Shown here: positions 13,191 through 26,169 of the stretch, in pieces
How positions within the stretch are numbered: the stretch's first letter is position 1
How the letters are laid out: every line of letters begins with the position of its first letter
DNA from: Reticulitermes speratus
Taxonomy: Eukaryota; Arthropoda; Insecta; Blattodea; Rhinotermitidae
Assembly (NCBI GenBank): GCA_021186555.1
Contig: JAJKFL010000001.1
Coordinates: 310,001-374,000, forward strand
Reading direction: 5' to 3'
DNA length: 64,000 bases
The notes under the pieces: generated by a model
What the model saw: only the letters and a program-made list of their open reading frames with translations
Told to the model about the DNA's origin: nothing
Databases searched by the model: none
Position numbers and translations under genes: made by a program

Positions 13191-14516
13191 GTTACTAAAA
13201 GACTGAAACGTGCTTAGGCGGACAAACGTTCGGAGATTTCCACAAAATTTGTGTAGATCTGACCGCAGCCTTCAGCTGAGGCCACACACCGACAGACTCC
13301 ACTTCTCCTTCCAGCGGTAATGCTCCACCTGTTTATGCGCTTGCCATATTCCCTTCAGTTCATCTAGCCATCCTCTTCGTATTGACAATCTTCGCTAGCA
13401 ACGAGTGTCTTCTGTTGGCTGACCAAAGTGCAGGCAGACAGTGGGAAGCCATGCTGACGTCACCACACTATACATAGGACTCCGTTCCGTAGCCTGTGTA
13501 TAGTGTCTGCATTAGAGCGTCACCATATTCCACAGCAGTTGACGACAAAACCGTCTCGCCTCACACGCCCCTGTTCTACAGAGTGTCACTTTCATTGTCG
13601 CCCTGAGCACGGCACCTGTCAGTGACGTGCCGGCATGTGTAGCCTTTCTATGCGATAAAATTACCGTGCTCGGGAGAGCGATAAAAGGCACGACGTGGTC
13701 ACGACTGTAAGTCTGAGAAATGAAAACTTGACGCAGATACACGACTGGGAAACCTCGCAGGCTAAACAAATTACGTATGACGTCACAGGTTTGGCGACGT
13801 ACATAGTAACTCCCCCCACCACCGCCTTTCACTATATTCCCCTCCAGCTGTGTAACCATTCTGTTTACAGTGTTGCTAGTGCTAACCGCGCTACAACGAG
13901 CGCTCTAACGGTCTGTCGGTCTGTACCGGCGGAGCACAACATCACTCAGTGCCCGACTGATGATTTCTTACAGGCAAATTGCGGATAGAATTTCGAATAA
14001 GCTACAACGGCCACCTTCCTAATCCTTTCCAAATCAGTCAACAGCGATGCCACGGCGCTGGGAAGACTTGGCAGCGCTGTCTACTGCTCCATCCATGGGT
14101 CGCCTTTGTGTGGCCTCAGTACAGACAGGGTATCCACTTTCGACACAGTCTGTGGTACTGGTTCTGCTCTTCACCCACCTTACATTGCTACTGAGAATGG
14201 AAATAAGGGACAGGGTGTCGAACTCCGGGCCCGTCTGACCGGTTTCTGATATCAGTTCGACACAGCTTTCGGTACATCAATTTGAAGACAGAACACGACA
14301 GTCAAGGCCGCCATGTTGGAACTGTCCGACACTCAGTCGCTCACGACTCGCCATCGATTCGTGACTTCAGAGTGTGCATCACAGATACCGCAGGTGCACG
14401 ATTTAAAGAGCTGGTTACCCGACCGCACGGCGTCATATCCAGAAGACATTAACCGCAATTCATATGCGCTTCTGTACAGAAAAATGTCCCGAATAAAAGC
14501 TGCAGATACTGACGGC
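13191..14516. other. Spacer; short dispersed repeat shared with 60.5 kb
   Basis: No gene is recognised. The stretch at 13650-13692 (GCGATAAAATTACCGTGCTC followed by GATAAAAGGCACGAC) resembles 60499-60542 (GCGATACAACTACTGTGCTC followed by GATAAAAGGGACAC), so both are copies of one unnamed dispersed repeat. The rest appears single-copy within this window. The right edge is set by the sharp start of the 114-bp-repeat element. Confidence 0.5.
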
Positions 14517-16190
14517 TTAAAGCCCAGTGGTTACTATACGTACCACCATGTTTAACATTCATAAATTCTACGTTCTGCCCACACAGTGTATTTATGTGTT
14601 TTTGTGTGGATCTCAGAACAAACAGCGATTATTTCACTGTACAGCATTAACTGACTGGTTTGTATAACTGAGACGGAGTGTGTTTACTGCGCGGTACGGA
14701 CTGTATTTATGTGTTTTGTGTGGATCTCAGAACAAACAGCGATTATTTCACTGTACAACATTAACTGACTGGTTTGTATAACTGAGACGGAGTGTGTTTA
14801 CTGCGCGGTACGGACTGTATTATGTGTTTTGTGTGGATCTCAGAACAAACAGCGATTATTTCACTGTACAACATTAACTGACTGGTTTGTATAACTGAGA
14901 CGGAGTGTGTTTACTGCGCGGTACGGACTGTATTTATGTGTTTTGTGTGGATCTCAGAACAAACAGCGATTATTTCACTGTACAACATTAACTGACTGGT
15001 TTGTATAACTGAGACGGAGTGTGTTTACTGCGCGGTACGGACTGTATTTATGTGTTTTGTGTGGATCTCAGAACAAACAGCGATTATTTCACTGTACAAC
15101 ATTAACTGACTGGTTTGTATAACTGAGACGGAGTGTGTTTACTGCGCGGTACGGACTGTATTTATGTGTTTTGTGTGGATCTCAGAACAAACAGCGATTA
15201 TTTCACTGTACAACATTAACTGACTGGTTTGTATAACTGAGACGGAGTGTGTTTACTGCGCGGTACGGACTGTATTTATGTGTTTTGTGTGGATCTCAGA
15301 ACAAACAGCGATTATTTCACTGTACAACATTAACTGACTGGTTTGTATAACTGAGACGGAGTGTGTTTACTGCGCGGTACGGACTGTATTTATGTGTTTT
15401 GTGTGGATCTCAGAACAAACAGCGATTATTTCACTGTACAACATTAACTGACTGGTTTGTATAACTGAGACGTAGTGTGTTTACTGCGCGGTACGGACTG
15501 TATTTATGTGTTTTGTGTGGATCTCAGAACAAACAGCGATTATTTCACTGTACAACATTAACTGACTGGTTTGTATAACTGAGACGGAGTGTGTTTACTG
15601 CGCGGTACGGACTGTATTTATGTGTTTTGTGTGGATCTCAGAACAAACAGCGATTATTTCACTGTACAACATTAACTGACTGGTTTGTATAACTGAGACG
15701 TAGTGTGTTTACTGCGCGGTACGGACTGTATTTATGTGTTTTGTGTGGATCTCAGAACAAACAGCGATTATTTCACTGTACAACATTAACTGACTGGTTT
15801 GTATAAATGAGACGGAGTGTGTTTACTGCGCGGTACGGACTGTATTTATGTGTTTTGTGTAGATCTCAGAACAAACAGCGATTATTTCACTGTACAACAT
15901 TAACTGACTGGTTTGTATAACTGAGACGGAGTGTGTTTACTGCGCGGTACGGACTGTATTTATGTGTTTTGTGTGGATCTCAGAACAAACAGCGATTATT
16001 TCACTGTACAACATTAACTGACTGGTTTGTATAACTGAGACGGAGTGTGTTTACTGCGCGGTACGGACTGTATTTATGTGTTTTGTGTGGATCTCAGAAC
16101 AAACAGCGATTATTTCACTGTACAACATTAACTGACTGGTTTGTATAACTGAGACGTAGTGTGTTTACTGCGCGGTACGGACTGGGTCTG
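14517..16190 (+). mobile_element. Element with internal 114-bp repeats, copy 1 (about 14 units)
   Basis: The left end TTAAAGCCCAGTGGTTACTA leads into about 65 bp of shared unique sequence (TACCACCATG, TTCTACGTTCTGCCCACACA) and then into 114-bp units. Each unit carries TATTTATGTGTTTTGTGTGG, ATCTCAGAACAAACAGCGAT, CATTAACTGACTGGTTTGTA and ACTGCGCGGTACGGACTG. The same left end with the same repeat occurs at 61.26 kb (+) and inverted at 36.6-37.4 and 58.9-60.2 kb, with different unit counts. This indicates a transposed element with a variable internal array, not a local satellite. There is no coding capacity and no obvious target duplication. The right edge after GTACGGACTG is approximate. Confidence 0.85.
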
Positions 16191-17470
16191 TAAATTTAGT
16201 TAAAGTTAATCTTCGTGTTCACAGTGTTAAGACCGTGTCAATTTTGTGCAGTTCGATGGACGCTATATAAAGTTCCGTTTGTATTTCAAAACAGGGCTAT
16301 GGGAACAATACAGGAAGCGACAAGTGGCTAGAGAAAATTACGTAAAGAGGAGCTTCATAATTTGTGCACTTTAACCAATTATCATACAAGTAACGATCCC
16401 AGTCTTCTAGGATATGCTGCTGTGCAGTGCCGTCATCTTCAGGATCAAGCCGTCTATCTGACAACAAAGGCACCACGGAGCAGCTTCTTAAACGTCCACA
16501 AGTACACTGCTGGACAGTGTCAGTGCTTCGCCGACATTCGAACTGTGAACCTGTGCTTGTCACAGCAGTCCGTCAGCTGTATTGCCATCGTCGACAGTGT
16601 TGGCCTCAGACAGCCAAGCAACTAATAGTAACAACAATAATAATAATAATAATAGTGCCAAGCGTTGTCACCGGCCCCTTCTCCCAATTCCAAGAAAGAC
16701 GTCTTTACACAAATATGTTCACACTTCACCACATCTCTTGCCCAAAGTGCATAGCACTAACACAAATCGCTCGGACACTAAAAGCCACATTATACGGCTG
16801 CCCAAACTGTTCCTACACAAATCGTATCTCAGCAACCAACCAAACACTCAATCACCTTCTTAAGAACATAATAATTGTACAGCCAGTCAAGAAATGAAAC
16901 TCAGGTCGTGTTTTTAGATTTGACGCTGTATCGTTGGGTGAGTGGTTCCCGACGTTTCGGAGGATCATAGTACCTTCATCATGACGGTGACAGTCTTCTG
17001 GGACCTGTTGGTCCTTGAAGATGGCAAATTTTCCTTCGAAACGTCGGAAGCCACCCACAAACACAGTGCTGTAAGAACGTCAAACCCGAAGGTTCAGAAC
17101 ATTCAGAAGATACAGTGTCATTCAAAAAGTAAGCATCAGTTGCACTTGTTTACAACGAGGTAACCAGTGACGTTATCAACTGATAGGAAAACTGTGACTC
17201 GCACCGTAACGGGTGACATATGTGGCATCACTGTAGGCTACGAACTGCGCAGTACACTGCGCAGTTGACCAGATAGCGGAAAGAGAAGGAGAAGAAAGAC
17301 GGCGCGGGTACGAATCAGAAAACTACAGAGGGGTACAGAGAGACTGAGGAAAAAATGAAAAATGGAGACAAGAAAAAATAATTGTAAATATCACGACTCT
17401 ATCAACAATCCGACTACACATAAGTTCATTATTTTATCTGACAAACATTCGCTGTCGCTTCCCACATCTG
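16191..17470. other. Spacer with AAT microsatellite and head-to-head modules
   Basis: No gene is seen. The stretch 16295-16360 (GAAAATTACGTAAAGAGGAG, CTTCAT) resembles 90-118 at the window start, an unnamed dispersed repeat. An AAT microsatellite lies at about 16632-16655. At 16948-16986 (minus) and 17011-17050 (plus) two hammerhead-like modules face each other. The plus copy has CTTGAAGATGG, then TTCGAAACGTCGG; the minus copy has a GATGAAGG box followed by CCTCCGAAACGTC. Stem II is weak in both, so these are probably decayed. Confidence 0.55.
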
Positions 17471-17688
17471 TAGCGGTATAAATACATGCGTAGCGGTATA
17501 AATACATGCGTAGCGGTATAAATACATGCGTAGCGGTATAAATACATGCGTAGCGGTATAAATACATACGTAGCGGTATAAATACATGCGTAGCGGTATA
17601 AATACATACGTAGCGGTATAAATACATACGTAGCGGTATAAATACATGCGTAGCGGTATAAATACATACGTAGCGGTATAAATACATC
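17471..17688. repeat. Minisatellite, 20-bp unit, about 11 copies
   Basis: The unit is TAGCGGTATAAATACATGCG with a frequent A variant (ACATACG). It has an exact 20-bp period with no indels. All three minus-strand frames are open and encode the same MYLYRYVCIYTATHVF word because 20 is not divisible by three. Each unit contains a TATAAATA box-like string; this is incidental to the repeat and I see no gene it could serve. Confidence 0.97.
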
Positions 17689-17957
17689 TTGCTCTATTAA
17701 TAATCTCGTCTTTTAGCTGGTTTCAACTTAAACTGTAATCCTAAGTTTCGTTCACCAAAACGACAATTCAAACCCTGCACTCCGTGGACTCACGGGGTGG
17801 ATTCAGAGTTTGCTCCCTTTATCGTCATATCTCAAAGCACAACGATGCTGGTGACGTCACGTGACAGTGACAGTGACAGTGCTGTGACAGTGTTGTCTTT
17901 GTGACTCTGATCTCGCATGACCGACCTATAACGTATAAATCACGAAACACGTAAAAA

Positions 17958-20166
17958 CGTGAAAGTCCGTAAATAAGGTACAGCACAGTCTGGATGTTCG
18001 TGATTGCTTGGGACCGACAGAACGTGAAAGTACGTAAATAAGGTACAGCACAGTCTGGATGTTCGTGATTGCTTGGGACCGACAGAACGTGAAAGTCCGT
18101 AAATAAGGTACAGCACAGTCTGGATGTTCGTGATTGCTTGGGACCGACAGAACGTGAAAGTACTAAATAAGGTATAGCACAGTCTGGATGTTCGTGATTG
18201 CTTGGGACCGACAGAACGTGAAAGTACTAAATAAGGTACAGCACAGTCTGGATGTTCGTGATTGCTTGGGACTGACAGAACGTGAAAGTACGTAAATAAG
18301 GTACAGCACAGTCTGGATGTTCGTGATTGCTTGGGACCGACAGAACGTGAAAGTACTAAATAAGGTACAGCACAGTCTGGATGTTCGTGATTGCTTGGGA
18401 CCGACAGAACGTGAAAGTACTAAATAAGGTACAGCACAGTCTGGATGTTCGTGACTGCTTGGGACTGACAGAACGTGAAAGTACGTAAATAAGGTACAGC
18501 ACAGTCTGGATGTTCGTGATTGCTTGGGACTGACAGAACGTGAAAGTACGTAAATAAGGTACAGCACAGTCTGGATGTTCGTGATTGCTTGGGACCGACA
18601 GAACGTGAAAGTACGTAAATAAGGTACAGCACAGTCTGGATGTTCGTGATTGCTTGGGACCGACAGAACGTGAAAGTACGTAAATAAGGTACAGCACAGT
18701 CTGGATGTTCGTGATTGCTTGGGACTGACAGAACGTGAAAGTACGTAAATAAGGTACAGCACAGTCTGGATGTTCGTGATTGCTTGGGACCGACAGAACG
18801 TGAAAGTACGTAAATAAGGTACAGCACAGTCTGGATGTTCGTGATTGCTTGGGACCGACAGAACGTGAAAGTACGTAAATAAGGTACAGCACAGTCTGGA
18901 TGTTCGTGATTGCTTGGGACCGACAGAACGTGAAAGTACGTAAATAAGGTACAGCACAGTCTGGATGTTCGTGATTGCTTGGGACTGACAGAACGTGAAA
19001 GTACGTAAATAAGGTACAGCACAGTCTGGATGTTCGTGATTGCTTGGGACCGACAGAACGTGAAAGTACGTAAATAAGGTACAGCACAGTCTGGATGTTC
19101 GTGATTGCTTGGGACCGACAGAACGTGAAAGTACGTAAATAAGGTACAGCACAGTCTGGATGTTCGTGATTGCTTGGGACCGACAGAACGTGAAAGTACG
19201 TAAATAAGGTACAGCACAGTCTGGATGTTCGTGATTGCTTGGGACCGACAGAACGTGAAAGTACGTAAATAAGGTACAGCACAGTCTGGATGTTCGTGAT
19301 TGCTTGGGACTGACAGAACGTGAAAGTACGTAAATAAGGTACAGCACAGTCTGGATGTTCGTGATTGCTTGGGACCGACAGAACGTGAAAGTACGTAAAT
19401 AAGGTACAGCACAGTCTGGATGTTCGTGATTGCTTGGGACCGACAGAACGTGAAAGTACGTAAATAAGGTACAGCACAGTCTGGATGTTCGTGATTGCTT
19501 GGGACCGACAGAACGTGAAAGTACGTAAATAAGGTACAGCACAGTCTGGATGTTCGTGATTGCTTGGGACCGACAGAACGTGAAAGTACGTAAATAAGGT
19601 ACAGCACAGTCTGGATGTTCGTGATTGCTTGGGACCGACAGAACGTGAAAGTACGTAAATAAGGTACAGCACAGTCTGGATGTTCGTGATTGCTTGGGAC
19701 CGACAGAACGTGAAAGTACGAAAATAAGGTACAGCACAGTCTGGATGTTCGTGATTGCTTGGGACCGACAGAACGTGAAAGTACGTAAATAAGGTACAGC
19801 ACAGTCTGGATGTTCGTGATTGCTTGGGACCGACAGAACGTGAAAGTCCGTAAATAAGGTACAGCACAGTCTGGATGTTCGTGATTGCTTGGGACCGACA
19901 GAACGTGAAAGTCCGTAAATAAGGTACAGCACAGTCTGGATGTTCGTGATTGCTTGGGACCGACAGAACGTGAAAGTACGTAAATAAGGTACAGCACAGT
20001 CTGGATGTTCGTGATTGCTTGGGACCGACAGAACGTGAAAGTCCGTAAATAAGGTACAGCACAGTCTGGATGTTCGTGATTGCTTGGGACCGACAGAACG
20101 TGAAAGTACGTAAATAAGGTACAGCACAGTCTGGATGTTCGTGATTGCTTGGGACCGACAGAACGT
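17958..20166 (-). repeat. Minisatellite, 65-bp unit, about 34 copies
   Basis: Each unit contains CGTGAAAGTACGTAAATAAG, GTACAGCACAGTCTGGATGT and TCGTGATTGCTTGGGACCGA. Copies are highly uniform: the commonest variants are ACCGAC/ACTGAC, GTACG/GTCCG, and loss of one G giving a 64-bp unit near 18163-18420. Minus-strand frames stay open for up to 788 codons with a repeated word (TFCRSQAITNIQTVLYLIYV). The peptide simply cycles through the three frames of the unit, so I do not call a gene. Confidence 0.97.
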
Positions 20167-20363
20167 CACGAACGTCGCAATACACTGCAATGGTTGCAAG
20201 AACACAAGAACTGCCAGTAACAAAATATATAGTAATAACCTTAAATAACAAAACAAGCAACAAAGCTTATTTTCAACAACGCACACGCACTTTTCGGAAT
20301 CATAAAACACAGCGTCGTGTAAGGAGACGCTGGACTGACCTGGCAACACTGGCGACAGCAGGC

Positions 20364-20395
<32 letters not shown>

Positions 20396-20943
20396 AGCCG
20401 ACTCGCCATCCACGTGGTCTCATTCATCCCGATTATTCGGAACAAATCACGAAAGGTCGAAACAACGTTATTAAATGGGTGATCACAAACGTCGAAACGC
20501 CGAACATCGAATGTCTGCTGTACGTACACTTTTGTTTTGATATGAATGTACTTCTTTGTGGGGATGTTAGTTAGTTAGTTAGTTAGTTAGTAAGTGCTTG
20601 TGAAGTATAACATCTGACATGGAGACGTAACGGGGCACTAGTACGGTGCAGATCACGTGACTATATCAACTTACCCAACTGATGCAGCATCACACACCGT
20701 CAAAACTGAGTCTGCTTCTAGTGTCACGTATTCTCCACCAAATGCGTCACTTCCTTTTGAAAACGTTGGCAGACTTGTAGGATCTTTATCTTCTCCAGGA
20801 ACGCTAAAAACAAATCACTGTCTGTAGGAAAACATTGCTTTGTGTCTGCGGACCGAAACACGTGTAGGGGAATGCAGCGATACTAATAGAAACTGTAGAG
20901 TGTGTGCATCTGTTGGTTACTGAATAGTGAAGTTGGTTTGTGC
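20167..20943. other. Spacer with GA and TTAG microsatellites
   Basis: No gene is seen. A GA microsatellite runs at about 20369-20395. Six TTAG units lie at 20567-20590; in this window TTAG repeats are also the 3' tail of a LINE family (47431-47450), so this may be an orphan tail. At about 20845-20866 GACCGAAACACGTGTAGG resembles the 3' half of the hammerhead-like module. Confidence 0.5.
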
Positions 20944-21178
20944 ATGGCAACATAACATGGCAACGTAACATGGCAACGTAACATGGCAACATAACATGGC
21001 AACGTAACATGGCAACGTAACATGGCAACGTAACATGGCAACGTAACATGCCAACATAACATGGCAACGTAACATGGCAACATAACATGGCAACGTAACA
21101 TGGCAACGTAACATGGCAACATAACATGGCAACGTAACATGGCAACGTAACATGGCAACATAACATGGCAACATAACA
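20944..21178. repeat. Minisatellite, 13-bp unit, about 18 copies
   Basis: The unit is ATGGCAACGTAAC or ATGGCAACATAAC, the two variants being interspersed irregularly. There are no indels, and one copy has ATGCCAAC. Minus-strand frames remain open and give MLPCYVAMLRCH-type words; these are repeat effects. Confidence 0.97.
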
Positions 21179-22206
21179 TCGCTTTTAAAGTGTATCAACA
21201 ACCTAAAGGAACAATAAATGTGTAAACGTCAGTTTCTTGACGGTCTGCACGCACATTTGACCCTCTCAAGACATACTTTCAACTAAATTACAAAGTTTAA
21301 GTCCGTACCTCGCAGGGAACAAACTGTGTAAACATTGCAAAGAGCAGTTCAGGAAATAATCATTTTTCTAGGATTATTCACATTATTTACCGCCTACAGT
21401 TTCCATCTTTCTTTTACTGTCACGTGATGTAAGTCTCCTCCAACTGAACCCACTTCTAAAATGTTTATACGAAAGTTAACAGGAAGGGCAAATTAAAATA
21501 AATCACCACTAACAACTTCTGTCATTTTCTTCCTGATACAGAGATAAGAAGTTACCATTTCAAGAAGTCAGAGTTCTGCAAAATGTTTATCGCATTTGGC
21601 AGCGTTTCTAGATGTAATAAATTGCTTTAATCACCTAATTACAGTACACACATTCACAAACATAGCACAGCAGGGCTATATTTAATGGGCAAAGAGGACT
21701 TAATAATGCCACAAACACTCAGCAATAAGCACTTTCTTTATATTTCTAAGTCGCATTTTAACTCATTTTCATAAGTCTCGGACTCAAAAACGTGAGAGCC
21801 TGTCTGTGGCAACATGGAGACAAGAATGTGAACCCTCTTGTGTTCAGAAATTCAAGCAGTATTGAAGGTTCAAACAATTCTCGTCCCGGATATGCAGTGT
21901 TACGTCATACTGTGCATTACTTCCGTCGCACCTTTGGTCTTGGCAGTGAGCAACTCTTCACCTTCTGCTGGCTAGGCCACGGTTAGAGATCCGAGAGCGA
22001 CGCAAATCTGGAAGGAAACGACGACAGCGAGCGTACAGTGGCGTAGCTTTCACTGCGACGTCACGATGCTGAAGCCGTGGAGCGGACCACGGGTGTGGGG
22101 GTGTGGGGGTGGGGGGGGGGGGGGGGGGTAGGACGGAAGACTTCAGACGCTGCAGCGATGTGGCGAAATAAACTGATAACATGTTATTCTAAGTTCGCCG
22201 TGCAGT
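21179..22206. other. Unique-looking spacer ending in a G-rich run
   Basis: There is no recognisable gene, transposon end or RNA. The sequence is mostly unremarkable and AT-moderate, then becomes G-rich at 22091-22128 (GTGGGGGTGTGGGGGTGGG followed by a long G run), which could form a G-quadruplex. The 18-bp array begins at 22207. Confidence 0.45.
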
Positions 22207-23255
22207 TCACCAATTAACGTATCGTCACCAATTAACGTATCGTCACCAATTAACGTATCGTCACCAATTAACGTATCGTCACCAATTAACGAATCGTCAC
22301 CAATTAACGTATCGTCACCAATTAACGTATCGTCACCAATTAACGTATCGTCACCAATTAACGAATCGTCACCAATTAACTTATCGTCACCAATTAACGT
22401 ATCGTCACCAATTAACGTATCGTCACCAATTAACGTATCGTCACCAATTAACGAATCGTCACCAATTAACGTATCGTCACCAATTAACGTATCGTCACCA
22501 ATTAACGTATCGTCACCAATTAACGTATCGTCACCAATTAACGTATCGTCACCAATTAACGTATCGTCACCAATTAACGAATCGTCACCAATTAACTTAT
22601 CGTCACCAATTAACGTATCGTCACCAATTAACGTATCGTCACCAATTAACGTATCGTCACCAATTAACGTATCGTCACCAATTAACGAATCGTCACCAAT
22701 TAACGTATCGTCACCAATTAACGAATCGTCACCAATTAACGTATCGTCACCAATTAACGTATCGTCACCAATTAACGTATCGTCACCAATTAACGTATCG
22801 TCACCAATTAACGTATCGTCACCAATTAACGAATCGTCACCAATTAACGTATCGTCACCAATTAACGTATCGTCACCAATTAACGTATCGTCACCAATTA
22901 ACGTATCGTCACCAATTAACGTATCGTCACCAATTAACTTATCGTCACCAATTAACTTATCGTCACCAATTAACGTATCGTCACCAATTAACGTATCGTC
23001 ACCAATTAACGTATCGTCACCAATTAACGAATCGTCACCAATTAACGTATCGTCACCAATTAACGTACCGTCACCAATTAACGTATCGTCACCAATTAAC
23101 GTATCGTCACCAATTAACGTATCGTCACCAATTAACGAATCGTCACCAATTAACGTATCGTCACCAATTAACGAATCGTCACCAATTAACGTATCTTCAC
23201 CAATTAACGTATCGTCACCAATTAACGTATCGTCACCAATTAACGTATCGTCACC
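22207..23255. repeat. Minisatellite, 18-bp unit, about 58 copies
   Basis: The unit is CACCAATTAACGTATCGT with variants GAATCGT and CTTATCGT. The period never breaks, so the one open minus-strand frame (22143-23267, 374 codons) is a strict hexapeptide repeat GDDTLI with T, S or K at one site. The unbroken multiple-of-three register is what distinguishes this array from the others, but the same register keeps the frame open by chance. There is no signal peptide, promoter or non-repeat domain to support a gene. Confidence 0.97.
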
Positions 23256-23304
23256 AACTAAATGCACTTTATTTAAAAAAAACCTTCTTTAAAACATTTA
23301 AAAA

Positions 23305-23347
23305 CCCCTACATATGTTTCGGCTTCTAGAAAGCCATCTTCAGGGGG
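23305..23347 (-). ncRNA. Hammerhead-ribozyme-like module (best preserved)
   Basis: Read on the minus strand: CCCC (stem I, 23347-23344), CTGAAGA core (23343-23337), one extra T, GGCTT (stem II), loop TCTAG, AAGCC (stem II), GAAA core (23320-23317), CATATG (self-complementary stem III), TA, then GGGG (stem I, 23308-23305). All three stems pair completely. The order and core bases match the hammerhead ribozyme except for the extra T after CTGAAGA, which would bulge next to stem II. Hammerheads of this short-stem-III kind are known in Penelope-like retroelements, where they are thought to act as dimers. It lies in the 180-bp gap between the 18-bp and 33-bp arrays. Activity is untested. Confidence 0.6.
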
Positions 23348-23435
23348 TCACACAACTGCACTTTTTATTTACAAATTACGTCCATACGCTCGTCCAACTG
23401 TGTGCCACATAGTTCACCACTTTCACAAGAGTGAA

Positions 23436-26169
23436 GAAGATACCGACCCTTGACATAGTGGACACACTATAGATACCGACCCTAGACATAGTGGACACAC
23501 TATAGATACCGACCTAGACATAGTGGACACACTATAGATACCGACCTAGACATAGTGGACACACTATAGATACCGACCCTAGACATAGTGGACACACTAT
23601 AGATACCGACCCTAGACATAGTGGACACACTATAGATACCGACCCTAGACATAGTGGACACACTATAGATACCGACCCTAGACATAGTGGACACACTATA
23701 GATACCGACCCTAGACATAGTGGACACACTATAGATACCGACCCTAGACATAGTGGACACACTATAGATACCGACCCTAGACATAGTGGACACACTATAG
23801 ATACCGACCCTAGACATAGTGGACACACTATAGATACCGACCCTAGACATAGTGGACACACTATAGATACCGACCCTAGACATAGTGGACACACTATAGA
23901 TACCGACCCTAGACATAGTGGACACACACACTATAGATACCGACCCTAGACATAGTGGACACACACACTATAGATACCGACCTAGACATAGTGGACACAC
24001 TATAGATACCGACCTAGACATAGTGGACACACTATAGATACCGACCCTAGACATAGTGGACACACTATAGATACCGACCCTAGACATAGTGGACACACTA
24101 TAGATACCGACCCTAGACATAGTGGACACACTATAGATACCGACCCTAGACATAGTGGACACACTATAGATACCGACCCTAGACATAGTGGACACACTAT
24201 AGATACCGTCCCTAGACATAGTGGACACACACACTATAGATACCGACCCTAGACATAGTGGACACACACACTATAGATACCGACCCTAGACATAGTGGAC
24301 ACACACTATAGATACCGACCCTAGACATAGTGGACACACTATAGATACCGACCTAGACATAGTGGACACACTATAGATACCGACCCTAGACATAGTGGAC
24401 ACACTATAGATACCGACCCTAGACATAGTGGACACAATATAGATACCGACCTAGACAAAGTGGACACACACACTATAGATACCGACCCTAGACATAGTGG
24501 ACATACTATAGATACCGACCTAGACATAGTGGACACAACACTATACATACCGACCCTAGACATAGTGGACACAACACTATACATACCGACCCTAGACATA
24601 GTGGACACACTATAGATACCGACCTAGACATAGTGGACACACTATAGATACCGACCTAGACATAGTGGACACACTATAGATACCGACCTAGACATAGTGG
24701 ACACACTATAGATACCGACCTAGACATAGTGGACACACTATAGATACCGACCTAGACATAGTGGACACACTATAGATACCGACCTAGACATAGTGGACAC
24801 ACTATAGATACCGACCTAGACATAGTGGACACACTATAGATACCGACCTAGACATAGTGGACACACTATCGATACCGACCTAGACATAGTGGACACACTA
24901 TAGATACCGACCCTAGACATAGTGGACACACTATAGATACCGACCCTAGACATAGTGGACACACACACATATAGATACCGACCCTAGACATAGTGGACAC
25001 ACACACTATAGATACCGACCTAGACATAGTGGACACACTATAGATACCGACCTAGACATAGTGGACACACTATAGATACCGACCCTAGACATAGTGGACA
25101 CACTATAGATACCGACCCTAGACATAGTGGACACACTATAGATACCGACCCTAGACATAGTGGACACACTATAGATACCGACCCTAGACATAGTGGACAC
25201 ACTATAGATACCGACCCTAGACATAGTGGACACACTATAGATACCGACCCTAGACATAGTGGACACACTATAGATACCGTCCCTAGACATAGTGGACACA
25301 CACACTATAGATACCGACCCTAGACATAGTGGACACACACACTATAGATACCGACCCTAGACATAGTGGACACACACTATAGATACCGACCCTAGACATA
25401 GTGGACACACTATAGATACCGACCTAGACATAGTGGACACACTATAGATACCGACCCTAGACATAGTGGACACACTATAGATACCGACCCTAGACATAGT
25501 GGACACACTATAGATACCGACCTAGACAAAGTGGACACACACACTATAGATACCGACCCTAGACATAGTGGACATACTATAGATACCGACCTAGACATAG
25601 TGGACACAACACTATACATACCGACCCTAGACATAGTGGACACAACACTATACATACCGACCCTAGACATAGTGGACACACTATAGATACCGACCTAGAC
25701 ATAGTGGACACACTATAGATACCGACCTAGACATAGTGGACACACTATAGATACCGACCTAGACATAGTGGACACACTATAGATACCGACCCTAGACATA
25801 GTGGACACACTATAGATACCGACCCTAGACATAGTGGACACACTATAGATACCGACCCTAGACATAGTGGACACACTATAGATACCGACCTAGACATAGT
25901 GGACACACTATAGATACCGACCTAGACATAGTGGACACACTATAGATACCGACCTAGACATAGTGGACACACTATAGATACCGACCTAGACATAGTGGAC
26001 ACACTATAGATACCGACCTAGACATAGTGGACACACTATAGATACCGACCTAGACATAGTGGACACACTATAGATACCGACCTAGACATAGTGGACACAC
26101 TATCGATACCGACCTAGACATAGTGGACACACTATAGATACCGACCTAGACATAGTGGACACACTATAG
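23436..26169. repeat. Minisatellite, 33-bp unit, about 83 copies, with higher-order duplication
   Basis: The unit reads GATACCGACCCTAGACATAG then TGGACACACTATA. Units of 32 bp (ACCTAGAC) and units with an extra ACAC are interspersed. The order of variants is repeated: the rare ACCGTCCC variant occurs at about 24207 and 25278, and the CTAGACAAAG variant at about 24451 and 25521, both roughly 1071 bp apart. So a block of roughly 30 units has been duplicated as a whole. The CTATCGATACC variant is about 1235 bp apart, showing about five further units gained in the second block. Minus-strand frames (CPLCLGSVSIV words) are repeat effects. Confidence 0.97.

Noticed and set aside
17471-17688. Cluster of TATA boxes (TATAAATA every 20 bp)
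   Set aside because: They are an incidental part of the 20-bp repeat unit; no adjacent transcription unit was found.
18163-20529. 788-codon open frame on the minus strand
   Set aside because: It follows the 65-bp array and cycles through the three unit frames; no domain, no independent start context, no non-repeat core.
20567-20590. TTAG run considered as a telomeric repeat
   Set aside because: The arthropod telomere unit is TTAGG; this is a four-base unit, only six copies, and matches the tail of a LINE family in the window.
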